63,110 nucleotides of DNA from Halomonas sp. A11-A (GTDB lineage: Bacteria; Pseudomonadota; Gammaproteobacteria; Pseudomonadales; Halomonadaceae): contig NZ_QGTM01000019.1 of assembly GCF_003182195.1 (NCBI RefSeq), positions 1 to 63,110 of the forward strand, written 5' to 3'. Below the pieces are notes generated by a model. The model was given only the letters and a program-made list of their open reading frames with translations. It did no database searches and was not told the origin of the DNA. A program made the position numbers and the translations under genes. Positions 1 through 7,696 of this stretch are shown in pieces (the first letter of the stretch is position 1; every line of letters begins with the position of its first letter).

Positions 1-168
1 TCATCACGTAGCATTAGCCGAGGCATAGATCACCGAAAAATGCTGATATTCTAAATCAGCCCGATCTCCATCAGCAATTGTTAACGCACCCTAGGTCACT
101 GGCGTTGGCTTAGCCATTCATAAAGCCCCAGCAACCGCCAGCGCCTGGACTAGTCGGCAGCAGAGGGG
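1..168. other. Intergenic start of window, no gene recognised
   Basis: This stretch is less GC-rich than the rest of the window and has no open frame that looks like a gene. It precedes the 3' end of the minus-strand STAS/SpoIIAA-like gene, so it would hold that gene's terminator and the edge of whatever lies to the left. I see no clear hairpin followed by a T run. Confidence 0.5.
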
Positions 169-588
169 TCAGGCCCCGTGGTAGCCATCCTCTTCGGGGT
201 TCTCGTGGGCGCCGGTGGGCAGCTCGGCGGCCCAGGCCATGGCGGCGGCGTGGTCGCGCAGGGGAAAGGTGCGGATCTCCACCGCCTTGAAGAGACGCTC
301 CTCGAGATGGGCAATATGCTCGATCCACGCCTGGTCGGTGACCACGGCAGCGCGGTGGTAGCGCTCGAGGTCGCCGAGCTGGGTCAGGCCGTAGCCGACG
401 TCCTTGAGCAGGGCGGTCAGGGTCAGGAAGCGCAGGTTGTCGATCTCGACCACCAGGCTGATCACCGGATGGTCGCGTTTGGCGACCTCGATGGCATCGA
501 TGGCGCGCTGCAGCTCGGGGCCTGTCACCACGCCCCCCACCTTTATCGCCACGACGTGCTCGGCCGAGTGAGGGATCAGATCCAGCAT
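169..588 (-). CDS. STAS/SEC14 (SpoIIAA-like) domain protein
   Basis: The 139-residue product has the length and alternating strand/helix pattern of the SpoIIAA-like (DUF3478) family, small cytosolic STAS-fold proteins of unknown biochemical role. It opens with a short strand, then a 'G-V-V-T-G' turn, a helix, and a 'L-V-V-E-I-D' strand, and has the family's late 'H-A-A-A-M-A-W' helix. I place the start at the ATG at 588, because a GTG two codons upstream would overlap the AGGAGAG ribosome binding site, whereas the ATG sits 5 bases after it. It is transcribed away from the glycosyltransferase. Function is not known for the family; the family call rests on recognition of sequence style, not on a search. 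Confidence 0.75.
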   Translation of the reverse strand: MLDLIPHSAEHVVAIKVGGVVTGPELQRAIDAIEVAKRDHPVISLVVEIDNLRFLTLTALLKDVGYGLTQLGDLERYHRAAVVTDQAWIEHIAHLEERLFKAVEIRTFPLRDHAAAMAWAAELPTGAHENPEEDGYHGA

Positions 589-743
589 GGGCACTCTCCT
601 TGGGTCCGTGGAGCCACAACGGCTCGTTCGCCTTCAGCATAGCGTGCCTCTCTTCCCGCCGATGCTTCAACGCGAGGAAGGCATCATGGGATCGTCACAA
701 TGGCACGCCAGCATGGGTGAAATGCTCAGGAGAGTCCCACCGC

Positions 744-2063
744 ATGCCTCGAAAAGCGCGCAAGCCGCTCAGCGAAGCGGAGATCGATCAGCTGATGTTG
801 CTGGCTCGCGGCAACGCCATGGCCCGTCAGCTCCGTGCCGAGCGTGCCGCGGCGCCCACGTCGCGCCACCTGGCCTGCCACCGAGGGGGCGACGCCACCC
901 TGAAGATACTGATGATCTCGGACGTCTACTTCCCTCGGGTCAACGGTGTCTCCACCTCCGTCGCCAGCTTTCGGGATGCCCTGGAGCGCCTGGGCCATGC
1001 GGTGGTGGTGCTCTGTCCGGACTATCCGGTCGGCCAGTTGGAGGAGCCGGGCGTGCTGCGGATCGCGTCCCGCGGCGTGCCGGGAGATCCCGAGGATCGC
1101 ATGATGCGCCTCGGGGAGCTGCTCGCCCTGGGGCCGGAGCTGGAAGAGGCGGGGTTCGACCTCATTCACGTGCAGACGCCCTTCGTGGCTCATGTGGCAG
1201 GCATTCGGCTGGGGCGGCGCCTGGGCATTCCGGTGGTGGCTACCTACCACACCCTCTTCGAGGAGTACCTGCACCACTACGTGCGCTGGCTGCCGCAGCG
1301 CTGGCTGCGCTTTCTCGCCCGGCGCCTGGCGGTTCACCAGTGCCATCAGCTCGATGCCCTGGTGACACCGTCCCACGCCATGCGCGAGGCGCTTCTCCGC
1401 TACGGCGTCACCGCGCCGATGACGGTCATTCCCACCGGCCTGGCCCTGGAGTCCTTCGCTCAACCGGCGGAGGCATGCGACTTTCGCAGCCGCTACGACC
1501 TGCCCGCCAACGCTCGCCTGCTGCTCTACGTGGGTCGTACGGCCTTCGAGAAGAACATCGGCTTTCTGATCGAGATGCTGCCCCGGGTGCTGGCAAGGCA
1601 CCCGGAGGCTCGCCTGGTCATTACCGGCGAAGGCCCGGCACGGGAGGCCCTGGCCCGCCAGGCCCGGGAGGCCGGACTGGCCGATGCCGTGATCTTCCTC
1701 GGCTACCTGGGCCGCGACGGCCCCCTGCAGGCGGCTTACCGCGCCGCGGACCTGTTTGTCTTCGCCTCGCGCACCGAGACCCAGGGGCTGGTGCTGCTGG
1801 AGGCCATGGCCCTGGGCACGCCGGTGGTCTCGACCGCGGTGATGGGCACCCGGGAGGTGCTCGTCGAGGGCGAAGGCTGCCTGATCGCCGAGGAGAGCCA
1901 CCCCGACTTCGCCGCCAAGGTGAATCGGGTGCTGGCCGACGACACCCTGCGCCGCCGACTGGCCGAGCGGGGCCGCGTCCATGCGGCGGGCTGGCACGAG
2001 GATGCTAAGGCGGCAGAACTCGTCATGCTCTACCGGAGGCAGAGCCTTTCTGTACCGGAATAG
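744..2063 (+). CDS. GT4-type glycosyltransferase
   Basis: The 439-residue product is a retaining GT-B glycosyltransferase of family GT4. The N-terminal acceptor domain begins with the strand ILMISDVYFPRVNGVSTS, typical of this group, and the C-terminal donor domain carries the G-R-T-A-F-E-K-N turn and an E-x7-E-type segment (SRTETQGLVLLEAMALGTP) that binds the nucleotide-sugar. It probably adds a sugar to a lipid or polysaccharide on the cytosolic face of the membrane; donor and acceptor cannot be told. The start at 744 is chosen for an AGGAGAG nine bases upstream; it leaves about 50 extra residues before the first strand, so initiation close to 900 is also possible. An open frame reaches back to 600 but lacks a ribosome site. 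It stands alone between two minus-strand units. Confidence 0.85.
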   Translation: MPRKARKPLSEAEIDQLMLLARGNAMARQLRAERAAAPTSRHLACHRGGDATLKILMISDVYFPRVNGVSTSVASFRDALERLGHAVVVLCPDYPVGQLEEPGVLRIASRGVPGDPEDRMMRLGELLALGPELEEAGFDLIHVQTPFVAHVAGIRLGRRLGIPVVATYHTLFEEYLHHYVRWLPQRWLRFLARRLAVHQCHQLDALVTPSHAMREALLRYGVTAPMTVIPTGLALESFAQPAEACDFRSRYDLPANARLLLYVGRTAFEKNIGFLIEMLPRVLARHPEARLVITGEGPAREALARQAREAGLADAVIFLGYLGRDGPLQAAYRAADLFVFASRTETQGLVLLEAMALGTPVVSTAVMGTREVLVEGEGCLIAEESHPDFAAKVNRVLADDTLRRRLAERGRVHAAGWHEDAKAAELVMLYRRQSLSVPE

Positions 2064-2105
2064 CGGGGCAAGGCGGCTCCCTACCAGGCCCCACTGCCCC
2101 TGGCC

Positions 2106-2579
2106 TCAGCGAGCGCGGGCGGCTACCACTTCGATTTCGACCAGCCATTCGGGGTTGGCCAAGTCGGCCACCCCCACCACGGAGCGAGTCGGCAAGTTAG
2201 GCTGCTCATCCGTGCCGAAATACTGGGTGTAGCCATCCATGAACCCCGAAAAATCGATGCGGCCCGTCTCCTCGGTCGGCACCAGGAAGACTGTCATCTT
2301 GACCACGTCACCGAGGTCAAGTCCCCGGCTCTCCACGGTGGCCTTGATACGCTCCAGCACGGAAACGGTCTGGGCCTCGGTATCGCCGAACTCGCCATCC
2401 TCACCGGCCCGCGGCACAGTCCCACTGAAGTAGGTCAACTCGACATTTTCCAGGGTAACCGCCTGCAGGATGGGAAAGTCAGAATCGGGAATTGGGTGAC
2501 GCTCGATATTGCTGTCGTGAGCCATGCTACTCAGCGCAGTCATCATCAGGGCAGCGCCCGCAAGGTAACGAATTTTCAT
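2106..2579 (-). CDS. Secreted RidA/YjgF-family protein
   Basis: The 157-residue product is a RidA-type enamine/imine deaminase. It has the late family signature PTRSVVGVADL with the arginine that binds the substrate carboxylate, followed by LVEIEVVAA. Unlike the usual cytosolic RidA of about 128 residues, it begins with a Sec signal peptide (MKIRYLAGAALMMTALSSMA), so it should work in the periplasm. It is the last gene of a three-gene minus-strand operon after cytochrome c, starting 1 base beyond the cytochrome stop codon, with GAGAGGA as ribosome site. An amine oxidase makes an imine, so a partner that hydrolyses imines in the same compartment is a coherent fit. The pathway role is inference; the family and export signal are seen. 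Confidence 0.88.
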   Translation of the reverse strand: MKIRYLAGAALMMTALSSMAHDSNIERHPIPDSDFPILQAVTLENVELTYFSGTVPRAGEDGEFGDTEAQTVSVLERIKATVESRGLDLGDVVKMTVFLVPTEETGRIDFSGFMDGYTQYFGTDEQPNLPTRSVVGVADLANPEWLVEIEVVAARAR

Positions 2580-2580
2580 G

Positions 2581-2997
2581 TCAGTCCTCTCGTGCCATTC
2601 TGGCGGTAGATGCCACCTTGACGGCGGCAATGTCATCGGCCGTCAGCCGGGTGGGTGTCGCGTTGAAGTGCTCGCGTATGTAGGTAACGATGGCAGCCAG
2701 GGCATCTGGAGATAGCTCGTCGCCAAAGGCCGGCATGCCGGCCCGACCATAGACCACGATTCGCAGTACCTCAGCGGCATCTCCTGCCACAAGGCCGTTA
2801 CCAGCCAAGGCGGGAAAAGCACCGGGAATTCCCTGGCCGTTGGCCATGTGGCAAGCCGAACAGTTCTGCTGATAGCCGGCTTCCCCGGAGATATCGGCCA
2901 GGGCGGTGGCGGCAGTACCGGCCGCCATGAGTCCGGCGGTGAGCAGCACCGCTCTCAGTGCTGCCCGCGGGCAGATGCCAAGAGATTCACGAATCAT
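2581..2997 (-). CDS. Periplasmic class I cytochrome c
   Basis: The 138-residue product has a signal peptide, a single CSACH haem-attachment motif at residues 46-50 and a likely axial methionine at residue 88 in the segment GRAGMPAFG, the layout of a small monohaem cytochrome c of the cytochrome c5/c551 kind. It is exported and would shuttle electrons in the periplasm. Its ATG overlaps the stop codon of the upstream FAD oxidase (ATGA), which indicates translational coupling and suggests that it is the electron acceptor of that enzyme. There is precedent: the nicotine-degrading amine oxidase NicA2 passes electrons to a cytochrome c (CycN) rather than to oxygen. The acceptor role here is inference from the operon. 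Confidence 0.92.
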   Translation of the reverse strand: MIRESLGICPRAALRAVLLTAGLMAAGTAATALADISGEAGYQQNCSACHMANGQGIPGAFPALAGNGLVAGDAAEVLRIVVYGRAGMPAFGDELSPDALAAIVTYIREHFNATPTRLTADDIAAVKVASTARMARED

Positions 2998-4592
2998 GCG
3001 GCCTCCATCGCCAACTCGTGGAGCTTCTCGATCTGCAGCCAGGAAGATTCGATGGCGCCCGCCATCCAGCCCGTCATGTAGCTGAGATGCTCGCCGGCCA
3101 GCAGCACGCGCCCCTGGGGCTGATTGAGGAGCGGATAGCTTTCCTCCCGCGCCTCGCTGGACCAGCTGGCCCAGCCGCCCAGGTTTTCCGGCACTAGATG
3201 CCAGGCCGTGCTGAAGGCGGTCTCGAAGTCCCGGCGATAGCCGGCATGGATCCTCTCACCCACGCTCAGGGCCTTCTCGATACGCTGTGCCTTATCGAGG
3301 GCGCTGAACTGGGCGGCATTGGAGCCGAAGTTGTAGACACCCTGAAGTATGCCCTTCTGCCCCTGCCATCCGGTGGAGGGGTAGCTAATGTTGCCGGTCT
3401 CGCTGTTATGGGTGAAGGAGTGGCCGCCGAAGACATGGTCCTCGACTTCCCAGAAGCGGCTTCTCATCTGCAGTGCCAACTTGCAGGTCGGTGTGTAGCT
3501 GACAGCCTCCATGGCCCCCTTGAACTCGGGCGTAAAGTCATTCTCGATGCCACGCAGCACCGACAGCGGAATAGTACAGAGGCAGTAGTCGGCCTCCACC
3601 TGGTGGCTTTCACCGGTCGTCCGGCTGCGGTAGTCGACCAGAACCCGCTCCTCGTTCTGCTGCAGGCGGGTGACCTGGGCCCCATAGGTGATGACCTCCC
3701 CCAGCACCTTCTCGAAGGCTTTGGGAATCCTGTCCATCCCTCCAATGGGCTGGAACATGGTCTTCTGCTGGGTGAAGCCACTGACGGAGCTTACGATGCC
3801 ATGAAGATCGGACTGCAGGAGTGCCGACAGGCCATGAGGGAGGGAGGCCTCACCGGGGTTGAGCCCTGCGCCGGGCTCCCGAAGGTAGCCCCTTCCCCCC
3901 GTGCCAAGATAGTCCAGGCTGCTGCGCTCCAACTGCCCCTCCCCCACGAGAAACTCGAGAAACTTCTCGCGTTCCTCCTGGGTCAGGGGCAGTTCCAGGG
4001 CATCCTGGTCGACGTGCTTGGCCAGGATTTCCGCCGCATGCCCGCGCATGTCGGCAATGATCTCCTTCTGCCGCACGGCCTTCCCGCTCAGCGGCCCGGC
4101 CGCCTCCCGATAGACGAACGCCGCCTCGTTGTGGTTGACGAAGATTTCCAGGGGAATCCCGAACTCTCGGGTGTAGTGCAGGGTGGAGCGATGGTGGTAG
4201 GGGATGCGCCAAGGGCCATGGTTGAAATATTCGCCCTCGTCGAAGTCACAGACCTCATCTTCCTGGCCCAGCTGCGGCAACACAAACCCGGAACGCGCAG
4301 TCTGCACCCGTCCCCCAGCATGACTTCTCGCCTCGAGAACCTGACACCGATACCCCTTCTTGCCCAGCTCATAGGCCGCGACCAGTCCGGCCAGCCCTGC
4401 GCCGAGAATGATCACGCTTTTACCATTGCCCTCTCCTCTCAAGGTGGGCGGCACATCCTGGGCAGAGGCGATACCAATGCCGAATGCCGAAAGACCCGAC
4501 ATCATCATGCCAGCGCCTCCGACTGCACCTAGCGCCTGCAGGAAGTGGCGCCGCGTCAATGGTAGCGAGGAACCCGAATCGTGCACATCCAT
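2994..4592 (-). CDS. Tat-exported flavin monoamine oxidase/dehydrogenase
   Basis: The 532-residue product is a member of the flavin amine oxidase family (monoamine oxidase, L-amino-acid oxidase, tryptophan 2-monooxygenase). A twin-arginine signal (TRRHFLQALG, residues 13-22) sends the folded flavoprotein to the periplasm. The FAD-binding dinucleotide fold follows (ILGAGLAGLVAAYELG, then the LEAR and GGRVQT segments), and the C-terminal FAD segment with GEHLSYMTGWMAGAIES closes the protein. It heads an operon with cytochrome c and a secreted RidA. The substrate, an amine or amino acid, cannot be read from sequence. I start it at 4592 rather than the open-frame start at 4637, because GGGAGAGA precedes the former. 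That ribosome site lies within a perfect hairpin (see 4596-4624). Confidence 0.88.
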   Translation of the reverse strand: MDVHDSGSSLPLTRRHFLQALGAVGGAGMMMSGLSAFGIGIASAQDVPPTLRGEGNGKSVIILGAGLAGLVAAYELGKKGYRCQVLEARSHAGGRVQTARSGFVLPQLGQEDEVCDFDEGEYFNHGPWRIPYHHRSTLHYTREFGIPLEIFVNHNEAAFVYREAAGPLSGKAVRQKEIIADMRGHAAEILAKHVDQDALELPLTQEEREKFLEFLVGEGQLERSSLDYLGTGGRGYLREPGAGLNPGEASLPHGLSALLQSDLHGIVSSVSGFTQQKTMFQPIGGMDRIPKAFEKVLGEVITYGAQVTRLQQNEERVLVDYRSRTTGESHQVEADYCLCTIPLSVLRGIENDFTPEFKGAMEAVSYTPTCKLALQMRSRFWEVEDHVFGGHSFTHNSETGNISYPSTGWQGQKGILQGVYNFGSNAAQFSALDKAQRIEKALSVGERIHAGYRRDFETAFSTAWHLVPENLGGWASWSSEAREESYPLLNQPQGRVLLAGEHLSYMTGWMAGAIESSWLQIEKLHELAMEAA

Positions 4593-4595
4593 GAA

Positions 4596-4624
4596 TGTCT
4601 CTCCCGTGGTTGACGGGAGAGACA
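4596..4624 (-). promoter_or_regulatory. Perfect 12-bp hairpin covering the oxidase ribosome binding site
   Basis: Positions 4596-4607 and 4613-4624 are exact inverted repeats (TGTCTCTCCCGT and its complement) around a 5-base loop. In the mRNA the 3' arm contains GGGAGAGA, the only good ribosome site for the start at 4592, and the stem ends 3 bases before the ATG. The stem would block translation unless opened. It could alternatively be a protein-binding palindrome on DNA. No T run follows, so it is not a terminator. Confidence 0.7.
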
Positions 4625-4799
4625 CTGCATTCACCATGCCTAATTCAGACTATTCCCAGATAAACCAGAGAGTTGGCCCCACCAGCTACCCATGGCCTCG
4701 AGGCCTCAGCGGCAGCCGGCATCGGATCACGCCCGCCTACGGTGCAGCGCAGGCCGACTCATCCCGGCCCAGGCGCCCGGTCGGTGCAACGCTGATCGA

Positions 4800-5474
4800 C
4801 TACCAGGGCAGCGGCTCGCCGTTGCTGTGCCAGAAGGTGCCGGTGGTCGCGAGGCTCAGGGCCGCGATGCGCTCGGCGATGCCGGCGGCGGCCTCCTCGG
4901 GGGTGATCAGGCCCCCGAAGTTGACCATGCGGGTCTGCACGTAGCCCGGGTGGAGCTGGGCGACGGCGATGCCGCGGGGCTTGAGGTCCATGGCCAGGGA
5001 CTTGCCGAAGGCGTTGAGTGCCGCCTTGGAAGCGCGGTAGCCGTAGCGACCGCCGGAGTCGTTGTCGGCGATGGAACCCATGCGGCTGGTGATGTTGGCC
5101 ACCTTGCTGCCCTCCCCCAGGCAGCCGAGCAGCGCCTCGGTGACGCGCAGGGGCGCATAGGCGTTGACCTCCATCTGGGCGCGGATGGCGTCGAAGTCGA
5201 GCTCGCCCAGACGCTCGTCCTTGAGCAGGCCGGCGTTGTTGATCAGCAGGTCGAGGCGCCGACCCTCCAGTTCCACGGCGAGCCGGGCGACGTCCTCGGC
5301 GCGGGTCACGTCGATACCCTCGATGACCCGGGCGGCCACCTGCTTGAGCTCGGCGGTGTCATCGCCGCTGCCGCGGCAGACGCCGATCACCTCCCAGCCC
5401 GCAGCGTGGTAGTGGCGGGCCAGGGCGAGGCCTACGCCGCGGTTGGCGCCGGTGATCAGTACGGTGGAAGCCAT
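4800..5474 (-). CDS. Short-chain dehydrogenase/reductase
   Basis: The 224-residue product is a classical SDR oxidoreductase. It has the nucleotide-binding TGANRGVG motif near residue 8, the NNAG motif near residue 79 and the catalytic YRASK (Y-x3-K) near residue 147, followed by the P-G-Y-V-Q-T segment. The compact length resembles the C-factor/CsgA-like SDR group that includes many uncharacterised carbonyl reductases. It is cytosolic with no signal peptide. It is a single gene pointing away from the divergent cation efflux gene, with which it shares a 170-bp promoter region. The substrate is unknown. Confidence 0.88.
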   Translation of the reverse strand: MASTVLITGANRGVGLALARHYHAAGWEVIGVCRGSGDDTAELKQVAARVIEGIDVTRAEDVARLAVELEGRRLDLLINNAGLLKDERLGELDFDAIRAQMEVNAYAPLRVTEALLGCLGEGSKVANITSRMGSIADNDSGGRYGYRASKAALNAFGKSLAMDLKPRGIAVAQLHPGYVQTRMVNFGGLITPEEAAAGIAERIAALSLATTGTFWHSNGEPLPW

Positions 5475-5545
5475 GCGATCTCCTGTTCGGGAAGGTACCT
5501 GCCAAGACAGTGCCCCAGGGGGGAGGCGACATCAACCCGACAGCG

Positions 5546-5575
5546 TTGCGTGAAAGTGGACCCTTTCGGTACTAT
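5546..5575 (+). promoter_or_regulatory. Candidate sigma-70 promoter with internal palindrome, for the cation efflux gene
   Basis: TTGCGT (5546-5551) and TACTAT (5570-5575) are separated by 18 bases. Between them lies an inverted repeat, GAAAG (5552-5556) and CTTTC (5563-5567), with a 6-base spacer. That position is typical for a repressor or MerR-type activator site. It lies 70 bases upstream of the cation efflux start. Seen by eye; not tested. Confidence 0.45.
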
Positions 5576-5645
5576 TTTGCATTGCAGCGGCTCCGCCGGG
5601 GCCGCTGCCCTAGCCCATCGACCACGCCGCCCGAGGCCTGGCACC

Positions 5646-6824
5646 ATGTCGAGCACCGAACACAGCCCTGCCCTTCATAAGGCTCAGGAAGCCCGCCGCG
5701 TCACCCTGCTGGCCATCTGGGTCGATGCCATCGTCGGCCTGGTCAAGCTGATCACCGGCATCATCGTCGGCTCTGCGGCCCTGGTGGCCGATGGCATCCA
5801 CTCCTTCTCCGACCTGGTCACCGACGGCTTCGTGCTGGCGGCCACCCACTATGGCAGCCAGGACCCGGACCATGACCACCCCTACGGCCATGGGCGCATC
5901 GAGACCCTGGCCACCCTCTTCCTGGGCAGCGTACTGATCTTCGTGGCCGGCGCCATCGCCTGGTCGAGCATCGAGCGGCTGGTGGCCGGCGCCGAGATCC
6001 CGCCGCCGGGCCTCTGGGCGATGCTCATCGCGCTGCTGGCGCTGCTGGCCAAGGAGGCGCTCTTCCGCCTCACCATGCGGGTGGCGCGCCGGCTGCGCTC
6101 GAAGCTGCTGGAGGCCAACGCCTGGCACTCGCGCTCCGACGTGCTCTCCACCGGCGTGGTGCTGGTGGGCCTGGTGGGCACCCAACTGGGCCACGGCTGG
6201 CTCGACACCATCGCCGCCGTGATCGTCGGCCTGCTGGTGGGCAAGGTGGGCTGGGACCTGCTGTGGGAGTCGGGCCGCGAACTGGTGGACACCGCCCTGC
6301 CGGTTCCCCAGCAGGAGGCGATGCGCGAGGTGGCGCTCTCGGTGCCCGGGGTGGCGGGGGTCCACGACCTGCGCACCCGCCAGTCGGCCGGGCACACCAT
6401 GCTCGACCTCCACGTGGTGGTCCCGCCGCGCATCAGCGTCTCCGAGGGCCACGAGATCGGCAACGAGGTGAGCCGACGCCTGCGCCAGGCGTTTCCGGCG
6501 CTCACCGACCTGACCTTCCACATCGACCCCGAGGACGACGCCGGCGAGGGCGACCCCAGCCGCCTGCCGGGCCTGCCGCTGCGCCCTGCAGTGGAGGCGG
6601 CGCTGACCGAGCGCTGGGCCGGGCTTCCCGAGTGGCCCTGGATCCTCGACCTGGAGCTGCACTACCTGGAGGGAGCGGTGACCGTGGTGGCCTGCCTCGA
6701 CGAGCACTCGCCGCTGGAGAGTGCCGCGACGGCCCGGCGGCTGGCGCGCGCCGCCGACGACCTCGAGTGGTTCGCCCAGGTGGAGATCCGCCGCCTGGCC
6801 GCCCTCCCCTCGCCGACCCGCTGA
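5646..6824 (+). CDS. Cation diffusion facilitator (FieF/YiiP-like) with long C-terminus
   Basis: The 392-residue product is a CDF-family proton-coupled exporter of divalent metals (Zn, Fe, Cd or Mn) in the inner membrane. The four metal ligands of the transport site are present: D56 and D60 in HSFSDLVTD, and H161 and D165 in HSRSD. The HPYGHGRIE loop (residues 78-86) is also intact. The usual cytosolic domain follows, with FHIDPED. About 85 further residues after it, with a pattern like a second copy of the small ferredoxin-like domain, make it longer than the roughly 300 residues of FieF. The start is the ATG at 5646; the same frame runs back to 4692 through non-coding sequence and the SDR antisense. 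The metal specificity is not readable. Confidence 0.9.
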   Translation: MSSTEHSPALHKAQEARRVTLLAIWVDAIVGLVKLITGIIVGSAALVADGIHSFSDLVTDGFVLAATHYGSQDPDHDHPYGHGRIETLATLFLGSVLIFVAGAIAWSSIERLVAGAEIPPPGLWAMLIALLALLAKEALFRLTMRVARRLRSKLLEANAWHSRSDVLSTGVVLVGLVGTQLGHGWLDTIAAVIVGLLVGKVGWDLLWESGRELVDTALPVPQQEAMREVALSVPGVAGVHDLRTRQSAGHTMLDLHVVVPPRISVSEGHEIGNEVSRRLRQAFPALTDLTFHIDPEDDAGEGDPSRLPGLPLRPAVEAALTERWAGLPEWPWILDLELHYLEGAVTVVACLDEHSPLESAATARRLARAADDLEWFAQVEIRRLAALPSPTR

Positions 6825-6910
6825 GCCCAGACCCCATGGGTGACATCGCCGCCCCGGGCGGCGACAATGGCCGCCCCTTTCTCCACGACCCTGGCGGCGA
6901 CCTGACCGGC

Positions 6911-7684
6911 ATGAGCGACCCCTTGCGGATACTCCATCGCGACGAGCACCTGGTGGCCGTGCACAAGCCCTCGGGGCTGCTGGTGCACCGCACCGCCCTG
7001 GCTCGCGGCGAGCGCGAGTTCCTGCTGCAGCGGCTGCGCGACCAGCTCGGCCAGCGGGTCTACCCGGTACATCGGCTCGACCGCCCCACCTCCGGGGTGA
7101 TGGTGCTGGCGCTCTCTCCAGGCGTCGCCACCCGGCTCACCGAGGCCTTCACCGAGCGCCGGGTGGCCAAGCGCTACCTGGCGGTAGTGCGTGGCATCGG
7201 CCCCGAGGCCGAGCGGCTCGAATACCCGCTGCGCGAGGAGGACGGCAGCCGTCCCAAGGCCGAGATGCCCGCCCTGGAGGCGGTGACCGATATCCGCCGC
7301 CTGGACAGCGTGGAGCTGCCGGTGCAGGTGGACCGCTACCCGAGCAGCCGCTATTCGCTGATGGAGGCGCGCCCGCTGACCGGGCGCCGTCACCAGATCC
7401 GCCGCCACCTGTCGCAGCGGGGCTATCCGATCATCGGCGACGCCAAGCACGGCAAGGGCAACCACAACCGCTTCTTCGCCGAGCACCTCGACGCCCCGCG
7501 CCTGCTGCTGGCCGCCACCGAGCTTTCCTTCGTGCACCCGGTCACCGGGCAGCCGCTGCGCCTGACCTGCGCCCTGGATGCCACCATGAGCGCGCTCTTC
7601 CGGCGCTTCGGCTGGGCCGGCCACCTGTCGGTGGACGCCGTGGACGCTACCCGCACGCCCCTCCAACCCGCCGCCATCGACTGA
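6911..7684 (+). CDS. truC: tRNA pseudouridine(65) synthase
   Basis: The 257-residue product is an RluA-family pseudouridine synthase whose length and opening (ILHRDEHLVAVHKPSGLLVHR) match TruC, which modifies uridine 65 of some tRNAs. The catalytic aspartate lies in HRLDRPTSG, and RRHQIRRHL is the usual second conserved segment. It lacks an S4 domain, unlike RluB/RluC-type enzymes. I start it at the ATG at 6911; the open frame upstream is non-coding. It sits between the cation efflux gene and tcdA, 12 bases before the latter, so these two tRNA modification genes may be co-transcribed. Confidence 0.88.
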   Translation: MSDPLRILHRDEHLVAVHKPSGLLVHRTALARGEREFLLQRLRDQLGQRVYPVHRLDRPTSGVMVLALSPGVATRLTEAFTERRVAKRYLAVVRGIGPEAERLEYPLREEDGSRPKAEMPALEAVTDIRRLDSVELPVQVDRYPSSRYSLMEARPLTGRRHQIRRHLSQRGYPIIGDAKHGKGNHNRFFAEHLDAPRLLLAATELSFVHPVTGQPLRLTCALDATMSALFRRFGWAGHLSVDAVDATRTPLQPAAID

Positions 7685-7696
7685 CCGACACCTGCC

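Noticed and set aside
110..670. A 186-codon minus-strand frame overlapping the STAS gene
   Set aside because: Arg/Pro/Gly-rich shadow of the STAS/SpoIIAA-like gene in another frame.
4692..5645. N-terminal extension of the cation efflux frame
   Set aside because: It runs antisense through the SDR gene and the shared promoter. The CDF family begins at the ATG at 5646.
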